A stretch of 64,000 bases of DNA from JACPLR01 sp041649295 (GTDB lineage: Archaea; Nanobdellota; Nanobdellia; Pacearchaeales; GW2011-AR1). The stretch covers positions 1 to 64,000 of the forward strand of contig JBAZNI010000001.1 of NCBI GenBank assembly GCA_041649295.1. Reading direction: 5' to 3'. The notes under the pieces were generated by a model. It was not told the origin of the DNA. It searched no databases and saw nothing but the letters and a program-made list of their open reading frames with translations. Below are positions 56,755-64,000 of the stretch, piece after piece (within the stretch, counting starts at the first letter, position 1; each line of letters begins with the position of its first letter). The translations under genes and the position numbers were made by a program.

Positions 56755-58647
56755 CTATCCTACCTCATTCGTTGCCTTTGTTGTGCTTTCACTATCAGTG
56801 TCTGTAGTAGTCTCTGTATTTGTTGAAAACTCTCCGCCGGTGCTTCCCCCGAACTGCTGTTTGGTATCAACTTCTGCTGCTTTCTTTTCATCTTCTGTTC
56901 CTGTTTTCTCACCTGATTTTGAAATTGTTACTCTGAAACCGCCATCAACATATTTTCCTATATAATTTCTGTCACTTCCACAATCTCCGTAATTTGTGCA
57001 TAATCTGTTAACTTGGAAAGCTGTTAGTGGTTCTAAACATTCGCAGTTCTCAACACATGTTCCGTCTCCCTTGCCCCATAATTTTTTTTCATATTTTACA
57101 ATGCAAGATTGAGATGCTAAATCACACTGGTTTTCACTGCCTTCATCCCAGAAAGAAATTCCAGGAGCAACATCTGGAACACATCTCCAGTTCCGATTGT
57201 CTTCTTCAACATTTTGTTCTAATTTAAGCATGCTCCCAATTAACCCCTCATTAATGCTTCCGATTGTCTGTGCAAGTATATCTTCTTCTGTTATTTTTTC
57301 TATTAATATTGGAACCCACTTGCAGTCTCTTTTATCTGTGTTGCGACAGTCTCTAGAGCTATTTTGCATAATGCAATCCTCCCACCTGTTAGCAACACAT
57401 CCAGCTTGGGCAAAATCCTCTTTTTCCCCAATAGTGTCTTGAACGCAAACTTCTTTCCTATAATCATCACAAGGCTCAACAATTTCTTCACTTAAGAAAC
57501 ATATATGCCTGAAATGCCTGCTTCCAGGAGCATCGCTATCTTCTTTTCCAGAATCATAAACACACCACGATTCCCCATTTTTGTAATCTTTTCCATTATA
57601 TGTATCATAACAGTTTAAATCAGAGCAGATAAAACTCCCATATGTCGGCTTTCTGCTTCCTGCGGATTTACAAATGCTTCCTTCAAGATAATTGCAGTTT
57701 CCACAGCTCTTAGATTCTGCATTTGCAGAATTACTGCCTCCCCCACAACTTTCATCTTTAGGAACAACCTTAGCCCAGTAAGCAACATCATTTATTTTAG
57801 AAGCGTCGTAAATATTTGCAGGATTCCCGCATGTGTCGATAAAATAAACTTCATCTTTGCCTTCAATACAGACAGTTTCTTTAGTTTTTTCGCAGATAGT
57901 GTTTAATTCCTGTGCTGTGCATAAGTAATTTTTATGAAAAACAATAGAAGATGTATTTGTAGTGCCTTTTACACTTTCAGAATTGCATTCAGCTCTTGTA
58001 GTAAATTTGCATGTTGTCTGGTAATCAGATTCAAAAACACATGCACCAACATCCTGCGAACTTGCTAATGCAATGCAAGACAATTCATCTGCAACATTTT
58101 TCCTAAAATCAGTTATTAATCCATAATATCCAGATAATTTTTTGCATCTTACTAATGGAACATAAGCTGCCTGCTGCCCTAGAACGCAACATCCTAATTC
58201 GCATTTTGGAGTTGCTTTGCAGTCAGCACCTTCATCCCACTCTCCTCCAGAACTAACACAGGCTTCTCTTGGAACATTTTCCATACAAACACCTTCATCA
58301 GAATCATAACAACATCCTCTTTTGCAGAATGAAGTTGCTTCGCACGAAGTCGGAGTTTTTTGAAATTTAGCATCGCATTGTTCTAACGGGGAATTCTGGC
58401 AATAAGCTCCTGATAAAGTTTTTTCACAGCAATAACTAACTTCAACAGCAGAAGTCATCTGCATAGTTAATACTAAAATTAAATATAGTGATAATGTGAA
58501 GACAGCTAATTTAAAATAAGCACTATTAACTTTTAAGCCAGCTCTTTTTCTCATATTGTTAATTGTTTTACTGCTCTTATTAATTTTTAGTCTCTCAATT
58601 ATACTATTTTTTTCCATCTTAAATATTTCTATACTCTTATTTGCCAT
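56755..58647 (-). CDS. Cys-rich surface protein, N-module (630 aa)
   Basis: A signal-anchor helix (FKLAVFTLSLYLILVLTMQMTSAVEV) is followed by a very Cys-rich protein with repeated CC pairs (RGCCYDSDEGVCMEN, ELGCCVLGQQ). It has a long region matching the N-terminal half of the 1306-aa protein (CKFTTRAECNS, FIDTCGNPANIYD, GNCNYLEGSICK, YRKEVCV). Its C-terminus is Ser/Thr-rich and ends without a C-module. A downstream ATG (58617) is possible because a TATA-like ATATAAAAAATAAA lies close to the annotated start. Unknown function. Confidence 0.78.
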   Translation of the reverse strand: MANKSIEIFKMEKNSIIERLKINKSSKTINNMRKRAGLKVNSAYFKLAVFTLSLYLILVLTMQMTSAVEVSYCCEKTLSGAYCQNSPLEQCDAKFQKTPTSCEATSFCKRGCCYDSDEGVCMENVPREACVSSGGEWDEGADCKATPKCELGCCVLGQQAAYVPLVRCKKLSGYYGLITDFRKNVADELSCIALASSQDVGACVFESDYQTTCKFTTRAECNSESVKGTTNTSSIVFHKNYLCTAQELNTICEKTKETVCIEGKDEVYFIDTCGNPANIYDASKINDVAYWAKVVPKDESCGGGSNSANAESKSCGNCNYLEGSICKSAGSRKPTYGSFICSDLNCYDTYNGKDYKNGESWCVYDSGKEDSDAPGSRHFRHICFLSEEIVEPCDDYRKEVCVQDTIGEKEDFAQAGCVANRWEDCIMQNSSRDCRNTDKRDCKWVPILIEKITEEDILAQTIGSINEGLIGSMLKLEQNVEEDNRNWRCVPDVAPGISFWDEGSENQCDLASQSCIVKYEKKLWGKGDGTCVENCECLEPLTAFQVNRLCTNYGDCGSDRNYIGKYVDGGFRVTISKSGEKTGTEDEKKAAEVDTKQQFGGSTGGEFSTNTETTTDTDSESTTKATNEVG

Positions 58648-58682
58648 TTTGTTTTTATTTATTTTTTATATTCTCGCTTTTG

Positions 58683-58745
58683 TCTAATCTTTCCTAAAGA
58701 ACATATTTGTTCTTTGAACAGAGAATTTTTAATTCTCTTGGTTAT
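58683..58745 (-). repeat. Double-hairpin element, copy 3 (diverged)
   Basis: The minus strand shows AGAGAAT-TAAAA-ATTCTCT, linker GTTC, then AAAGAACA-AATA-TGTTCTTT, the same order and loop sizes as in copy 2. The outer pairs AAC/GTT and TTC/GAA replace GCC/GGC and CC/GG. It lies between the pilin-like gene 58754 and the N-module gene 56755. Confidence 0.5.
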
Positions 58746-58753
58746 GGAAAAGA

Positions 58754-59545
58754 TTAATAACCATAACCTACAGGAAATACAAGACTCTTAACAGCAAAAT
58801 TAAAACTTTCTTTGCTGTCTCTGTCTGAAACATAGTAAAGTGTCGAGCCATCACCCTGTTTTAACATTTCCACCCTGATGTTTGGATACATTGCCATATA
58901 CACAACAGGGTCGCTGTTTCCAAATCTTGCCTCATAATTTAATATTGATGTTGATATCATTATTAAGTCATAATAATTGCTTTTAACAGACACTTCAAAA
59001 GGGCTGTCAAATCTGGCACTTGTCTCGCTTCTGCTTATTGTGATAGGATAATCAATTATAAATTTTATTTCACTTGGCACAAATTCAAGAGTAAAATTAA
59101 TATTTCCAGATGCAACAGAATAACCGCTTGCTTTCAGCTCTTTTTCAACCTGATTAATACAGCCAATTATTTCATCTTTAACAGCATCCTTTGCCTCTTT
59201 TTCTATACCTTGCAACAACAGGGGTTTTTGCATTGTGCATGTTTTATAATACTCATTTGTATAGCAGAGATATTCTAATTTTTTGCCGTCGTGCATGTAA
59301 GCATGTTCAGGATTTGCACTTCCTCCTTGGGATAAAATCACATCAATCGAATTTTTAATTTGTGGATTTTTTTCAATGCAGTTTTTTAAATTAGAATTTA
59401 CATCATATTCAATCCCAAAAACTCTGTTGACTATGCCTCTTCCCGAATCTGTAAATGCAAAAAATAATATCAGCAATCCTACAATTACCACAGCAATTAT
59501 TATAAATACAGTTACTTGTCCTTTTTTGCTTTTATTTAACACCAT
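58754..59545 (-). CDS. Pilin-like protein heading the split locus
   Basis: 263 residues. The start NKSKKGQVTVFIIIAVVIVGLLILFF is a prepilin-like signal and helix (KKG, then QVTVF). The outer domain contains ENPQIKNSIDVILSQGG. Its C-terminal half resembles the truncated protein at the window end (63623-64000), so the two loci each begin with a homologue. It precedes the Cys-rich N-module gene. Confidence 0.78.
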   Translation of the reverse strand: MVLNKSKKGQVTVFIIIAVVIVGLLILFFAFTDSGRGIVNRVFGIEYDVNSNLKNCIEKNPQIKNSIDVILSQGGSANPEHAYMHDGKKLEYLCYTNEYYKTCTMQKPLLLQGIEKEAKDAVKDEIIGCINQVEKELKASGYSVASGNINFTLEFVPSEIKFIIDYPITISRSETSARFDSPFEVSVKSNYYDLIMISTSILNYEARFGNSDPVVYMAMYPNIRVEMLKQGDGSTLYYVSDRDSKESFNFAVKSLVFPVGYGY

Positions 59546-59705
59546 CTTTTATTTTTTAAATTATTGCACTTTTATTGATAATTTATCTAGGTTTATGCAA
59601 CTTAAATAAAGTTCATATTTTGGCATATTGCGCTTCTTTTCCCAAAACCTCTTTTATTTTTTTCATATTTTCTTAACGATAAATTTCTTTATAAATTTAT
59701 TTAAA

Positions 59706-62700
59706 TTATACCGATGCATCATGTTTGACAATTACAGCACATTCGCTGTTCTGATTGTCAAATCTGTCCTTGCATTTAATATAATATGTAAGTTTGTCAT
59801 TTCTTTCAGCAATATGTATTTTTTTTAATTCTTCACTCATTGAAATGCCATTATCAAAGGCAAATTCACATTTATTGAGTGCATTGTTGCTGTAAACACA
59901 TTTGGAATTTTTATTTGTTAAAACAATGATGTCTCCTCCCTGTGAATAAACTCTTGTTACTTCAGGTGCTAAATTGTTATTAGTTTCATTATCTGAATTA
60001 TTGTCCCCTTCAGGATAATCATTAGGATCATTAGGGTCTGTTCCATTTTCTGCTTCTTCTTCATCAGTCCATCCATCCCCGTCACTATCAACTCCTTCAG
60101 CTGTTCCCTGAACCAGCTCAAATTTTGCTTCATTATAAGCTGTATTTCCACCTGTATCAATACACCTTACTTTGATAGTATAATTTCTAAACAGCATTGA
60201 ATTCAGCATTTGGTTATGTTCGGATTTTCCAGTATCATAAAAAGTTATAAAAATGTCCTCTCCTAAACTGCTTAAACTATACTGACAATAGGCATCTCCG
60301 TTTACTCCCCCGCTTGTTTCTGCCTTTAACTCAACAGAAGCTGGCTCTAATTCTGAATAAACAGTTCCCCTAGGGGTTATTGAATCAATTACTAGTGCAG
60401 AATCTGACCTGTATAGCTTATATTCGTAAACACTTCCAATATTCCTTGAATTGTTTTCTTCTAGCCATGGCTGGTCTCTGCAAACTATATAGAAATTATT
60501 TTCTTTTTGTTTTATTTGTAAGGTTGCATTGCATAGGTAACCTAATAAACTCCCACTACCAACATCATCTTCACAATACATATTATTTGTCATTGCAAAA
60601 TATTGCTCCTCGCTTGTGCCTGCTAATATTTCATCAGAGAACCTGCATTCAGCAGGTTCATTAACATAAAATCCTGCATTCCATTGTGTTGCATTGTAAG
60701 CAACAATTGAATCTTCAGGAGGCGAAGTTGCAATTATAACTGGAGGAGTTCTGTCAGGCCCGTCATCAACGCAAAAATTGATTTTATAATTTGCAACATT
60801 TGTAACACCTTTAGTATTTGCACATTTTACATAAATATTTACATCGCCCAATATATCTAAAATGCCCCCCATTACAGTTTCATTAGAAATTAGTGTGTTA
60901 AATTCATCAGTGTTTAATGTCTCTCCTGCAATAACACTTTCAGCACTTGGCAAGTAAGTTGTTGTTGTATGATTTTTCGAATATAAATCTCCTTCTAAAA
61001 ATGAATATTCCATGCTGTCAAATAAAATTTTTGGGTCTGTTGAAAATTTGCATTGTGCAGGAATATTTGTATTTACCCCAAATGCAACATGCTCAAATGC
61101 AGGCAGGCACTTTCCATCTTTTGTTCTAACATTAAATCCATTTAAACCAACACTTGTATAAGAATACTTGTTCTTATTTAAAACTTCATAGTTTGGACTA
61201 ATAACTGGAATTCCTTCTCCTGTTTCAACTGTTACACATTCAGGATTTGCTGTATCTTCATTAATAAGTTTGCAATTCATTCCCAAACTCTCACACTTAT
61301 ACTTCGAGCACGGTTTCTGTTCGTCTTTGTTGCACTCCCCACAATTTCCAACAGCAGGGCGTTGCCACTGCTTGCATGTAAATGTTATTTCTGTTTCTTC
61401 TGTTTCTCCGCAACCCATGAGGTAGGATAATCCGAGGTAGGCTAATACACCAACACCTACCCAAGCAGTAGGACCTAATCCCAACAAAGTTCCACCAGAT
61501 GTCGATGCACCTCCCGCTCCTGCACCACCTGCTGCAGCAGTTGTAGTTCCAGCTCCACCTACAGTTCCTGTAACTCCTGAAGACAATGTCACTGTTGAAC
61601 CTGATACGCTAGTAACTCCTGCTAATCCTGTGCTAGTTACACCTATTCCTCCTTGTACTCCAGTTAATGTAACACCATTAGATAATGTAAGTGTAGAACC
61701 TGCTCCTAAAGTTGCTGTTGAACCTCCTGATAAAACAGTTCCAGATGCTATTGCTCCTGCACCAAGCGCATGACCTCCAAGTGAAGCAACTCCTAATCCT
61801 GCACCAGTTGCTCCTACTGCCGAACCCCCTAAAGTATTGCTTAACTGCCCACCTGAAAACATACCACTATCAATCTCTTTTCCCATATAATTTCCAAATA
61901 TTTCATCTATCCCATACATTTGAAGATTATCTAATCCATTAATATTATTAAAAAAACCGGGCTTTGCACTTTGCCCAGGAATTGCAATTGCAAAAATTCC
62001 GTATATCTTGTCAATGCCTGTTAATCTTGGAGGTTTTTTTGCTTTTCCACCTTTTTTAGATATTGAGTAACCTCCTTCTGTAACTTTTCCTGCAATATTT
62101 GATTTAGCACCACAGTCTCCTAAATTCTGGCAGTATTCATTCATTTGAGCAGTAAATATTATCTTTTCACATTCGCAGTTTTTTACACACTCCCATTTAC
62201 AAAAAGGTGCAATCCCCTTTTTTTGGTAAACAACAGTGCAGGTTTTTGTTCCTTTACTGCACGGATTATCACTTTGTCCTAAGTTTCCAAGTGCTCCTAA
62301 TCCACTTGATGATAGCTGTCCTCCTAATTCTCCTGTTAACTGGTCTGTTGCACCCTCAACAATTCCTCCTAATTCAAACCCCGGAGGGTATTTTGGAACA
62401 CATCCTGTAAAATAAAAATCATTAGATACATAAACAACTTTTGGCATGCAGTCAGGATTTTGGGCGCAATTAAGAACAGTTCTACCTCCACAATCTTCCC
62501 ACATGTTGGTTCTGCAAAAAGCTCCGCTCTGGTCAGGTAAACTGCTAGAAACTAATCCACTAACTCCAGGAATATCCGCAGCTAATCCTCCGACAACACT
62601 CCCCATTGCAGATGTTTCAACGCAAATTTCCTTCCGATAATCTGCACAAGGTTCTGTTTTTATCTCTCCATTTACGCATAATTCCCTATAATGTCTGCTG

Positions 62701-63626
62701 CCGACAACATCCCTGCCACTTCCAACAACTCCGTCATAAACACACCACGATTCCCCATTCTTCCTTGTTTTTAATCCATCTTTGCAATTTAAATTTCTGC
62801 AAGTGTAATCTCCATTTAATTTTTTCTTATCAACGCCTTTTCTATAAGCGCCACAGATACTTCCTTTATTATAGTCGCAATTCCCGCATGTAGATAGTAG
62901 CGAGTTATCACCAATTGGATTGCAGGATAATTCTTTGCTTAAAACTTTGCCATTATTCCACGAACGAGCTTTGTTAGAATCATAGATATTTTCAGGATTT
63001 CCGCACGAATCAAACCAATACACCTCATCTTTTTCATCTACACACCCAGTTGTTTTTTGCCTTTCACAGTTTGTTTCTAGTTCAGGGTTTGAACATAAGT
63101 AATTATTAAAAAATTCTCCTCTTACAGAATCACATTCTGTCTTAGTTGTAAATTTGCAGTTATACTTAACTTCACTTTCTGTTTTAAATCTGCACGCACC
63201 CTTTTCCAAACTTTGAGTTGATTCAATACATGATAATTCACTAGTTATTGATTTGTCAAATTTAGATTCAACTCCAAACATTTCACTTAATTTTGAACAT
63301 CTTGTTTCTGTTACTAATTGGGATTCTAACCCTAAAGAACAGCATCCTTTTGCGCATAATAAATTGTCGCACCCCTCTCCTGCTATCCATTTTCCATTTT
63401 CATTAGCTTCGCATGTTTTACTTCCTGAATTAGGAGAGCACAAACCTTCTTCTGTATCAAAACAACATCCAGGAGTTCCACCTGAGCTTTCTAAGGTACC
63501 TTCAATGCTAAAATCATCAGCAGCAGAAACAGGTTTAATTTCTAAACCAACTAAATAAGCAAATGCCACAATCCCAAATATCAATAAAGTTATTTCAAAT
63601 GTAGATATTTTTCCTTTAGTTTTCAT
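59706..63626 (-). CDS. Giant surface protein fused from N- and C-modules (1306 aa)
   Basis: Start ATG at 63626 overlaps the upstream stop in an ATGA. The signal-anchor helix FEITLLIFGIVAFAYLVGLEIKPVSA matches those at 55303 and 56230. The N-terminal half is the Cys-rich module (GCCFDTEEGLCSPNS, FDSCGNPENIYDS). A Gly/Thr/Ala/Ser-rich spacer of about 150 residues follows, then a membrane helix (WVGVGVLAYLGLSYLMG) and the Cys/Ig-like C-module (CGECNKDEQKPCSKYKC). A thrombospondin-type calcium motif (DSDGDGWTDEEEAENGTD) lies near the end. It equals the 630-aa plus 749-aa proteins in one chain. Function is unknown; surface attachment is a guess. Confidence 0.82.
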   Translation of the reverse strand: MKTKGKISTFEITLLIFGIVAFAYLVGLEIKPVSAADDFSIEGTLESSGGTPGCCFDTEEGLCSPNSGSKTCEANENGKWIAGEGCDNLLCAKGCCSLGLESQLVTETRCSKLSEMFGVESKFDKSITSELSCIESTQSLEKGACRFKTESEVKYNCKFTTKTECDSVRGEFFNNYLCSNPELETNCERQKTTGCVDEKDEVYWFDSCGNPENIYDSNKARSWNNGKVLSKELSCNPIGDNSLLSTCGNCDYNKGSICGAYRKGVDKKKLNGDYTCRNLNCKDGLKTRKNGESWCVYDGVVGSGRDVVGSRHYRELCVNGEIKTEPCADYRKEICVETSAMGSVVGGLAADIPGVSGLVSSSLPDQSGAFCRTNMWEDCGGRTVLNCAQNPDCMPKVVYVSNDFYFTGCVPKYPPGFELGGIVEGATDQLTGELGGQLSSSGLGALGNLGQSDNPCSKGTKTCTVVYQKKGIAPFCKWECVKNCECEKIIFTAQMNEYCQNLGDCGAKSNIAGKVTEGGYSISKKGGKAKKPPRLTGIDKIYGIFAIAIPGQSAKPGFFNNINGLDNLQMYGIDEIFGNYMGKEIDSGMFSGGQLSNTLGGSAVGATGAGLGVASLGGHALGAGAIASGTVLSGGSTATLGAGSTLTLSNGVTLTGVQGGIGVTSTGLAGVTSVSGSTVTLSSGVTGTVGGAGTTTAAAGGAGAGGASTSGGTLLGLGPTAWVGVGVLAYLGLSYLMGCGETEETEITFTCKQWQRPAVGNCGECNKDEQKPCSKYKCESLGMNCKLINEDTANPECVTVETGEGIPVISPNYEVLNKNKYSYTSVGLNGFNVRTKDGKCLPAFEHVAFGVNTNIPAQCKFSTDPKILFDSMEYSFLEGDLYSKNHTTTTYLPSAESVIAGETLNTDEFNTLISNETVMGGILDILGDVNIYVKCANTKGVTNVANYKINFCVDDGPDRTPPVIIATSPPEDSIVAYNATQWNAGFYVNEPAECRFSDEILAGTSEEQYFAMTNNMYCEDDVGSGSLLGYLCNATLQIKQKENNFYIVCRDQPWLEENNSRNIGSVYEYKLYRSDSALVIDSITPRGTVYSELEPASVELKAETSGGVNGDAYCQYSLSSLGEDIFITFYDTGKSEHNQMLNSMLFRNYTIKVRCIDTGGNTAYNEAKFELVQGTAEGVDSDGDGWTDEEEAENGTDPNDPNDYPEGDNNSDNETNNNLAPEVTRVYSQGGDIIVLTNKNSKCVYSNNALNKCEFAFDNGISMSEELKKIHIAERNDKLTYYIKCKDRFDNQNSECAVIVKHDASV

Positions 63627-64000
63627 GGAGTCTCTAATACGCATCCGCGGACAGCGAACCCCCACAATTTATTTGTTCTTGTATCTTTAACAGTATAAAT
63701 TTTATTGTCATCGCCTGTCTGGAATTTCTCAATATTTGCCCATGTATTTGCTCTCATAATTAGAGGATAATCTGAATTGCAGTATTTTGCTTCTTGTTCT
63801 ATTATTGTATGGACAACAACAGCAATATTATAAATAGGGCTTGGAATCTGAATTTCATATTTGCTAAATCCTTTTTTATCATCTGCTTTTGAAATTTTAA
63901 ATTCCCGGTTTATATTAATTTCTATTTTTCCAGAAAGCAGAACAACTTCATAATCCATATCTTTTTCAAGAACAACTTCATACCCCTCTTTTTCATATTT
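63623..64000 (-). CDS. Pilin-like protein heading the fused locus (partial)
   Basis: The frame is open to the window edge, so the N-terminus lies outside. The visible C-terminal 125 residues (YNIAVVVHTIIEQEAKYCNSDYP, KFQTGDDNKIYTVKDTRTNKLWGF) match the C-terminal half of the 263-aa protein at 58754 (FGNSDPVVYMAM, LYYVSDRDSKESFNFAVKSL). It overlaps the giant gene by 4 bp. Confidence 0.7.
   Translation of the reverse strand, partial: KYEKEGYEVVLEKDMDYEVVLLSGKIEININREFKISKADDKKGFSKYEIQIPSPIYNIAVVVHTIIEQEAKYCNSDYPLIMRANTWANIEKFQTGDDNKIYTVKDTRTNKLWGFAVRGCVLETP

Overview
The window looks like a chromosome segment of an AT-rich, small-genome archaeon of the DPANN group, most likely Pacearchaeota or Woesearchaeota (Nanoarchaeota in the wide sense). 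The evidence is archaeal-type ribosomal proteins (eS4, eL19, eL32, eL40, eL43), aIF1, aIF5A with deoxyhypusine synthase, Rpo12, prefoldin, Sec61beta and SecE, Spt5, FtsZ with SepF, an AMP phosphorylase, an archaeosortase, TATA boxes about 25 nt before many starts, and a tRNA with an intron at 37/38. The lineage is inferred from gene style, not from a database search.

Layout. 1-1513: the end of a diversity-generating retroelement (DGR 1: truncated target gene, structured spacer, template repeat, reverse transcriptase). 1516-13545 (minus): one long fused S10/spc ribosomal operon from uL3 to uL15, interrupted by three small genes of unknown function. 13613-18163: a hypothetical gene, an AI-2E-type permease, AMP phosphorylase, an intron-containing tRNA-Ser with repeats of its 3' end, and a C39-like peptidase. 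18258-19990: uL1-uL10-P1 stalk operon. 20301-25649: Sec61beta, M50 protease, eL40, aIF5A, FKBP, FtsZ, deoxyhypusine synthase. 25961-27921: an ArsR-IscS-Cys-rich miniprotein-IscU operon behind a perfect 22-bp palindrome. 28045-30172: DGR 2, complete. 30177-31687: SecE-Spt5-uL11. 31701-36894: a dockerin surface protein, tRNA-Pro, eL43-Rpo12-prefoldin, SepF. 38095-42544: surface protein, glycosyltransferase, PAP2 phosphatase, archaeosortase. 42546-46811: a toxin relic, two paralogous membrane proteins and the S-layer protein. 47340-50177: a winged-helix regulator and four pilin-like genes. 50386-52885: Fic protein, MazF-type toxin-antitoxin pair, DedA-like protein. 53054-64000: two adjacent paralogous loci of pilin-like, Cys-rich and lipoprotein genes.

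The two strongest finds are (i) two DGR cassettes about 28 kb apart, in which 24 of 27 template/variable mismatches fall on template adenines, with an identical hairpin after both variable repeats, a conserved structured spacer and no Avd gene visible; and (ii) a pair of surface loci in which one giant protein (1306 aa) corresponds to two separate proteins (630 and 749 aa) of the neighbouring locus, each locus headed by a pilin-like gene. Further points are a 28-residue, 10-cysteine protein inside an isc operon, and a repeated two-hairpin element that also lies, in antisense, inside the tRNA-Ser intron.

Working picture: most of the window is core information processing and cell division (ribosome, Sec translocon, FtsZ/SepF, hypusine pathway). 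Interspersed surface modules (S-layer, dockerin protein, pilins, Cys-rich giants, archaeosortase) and the DGRs point to a cell that invests in contact with hosts or surfaces.
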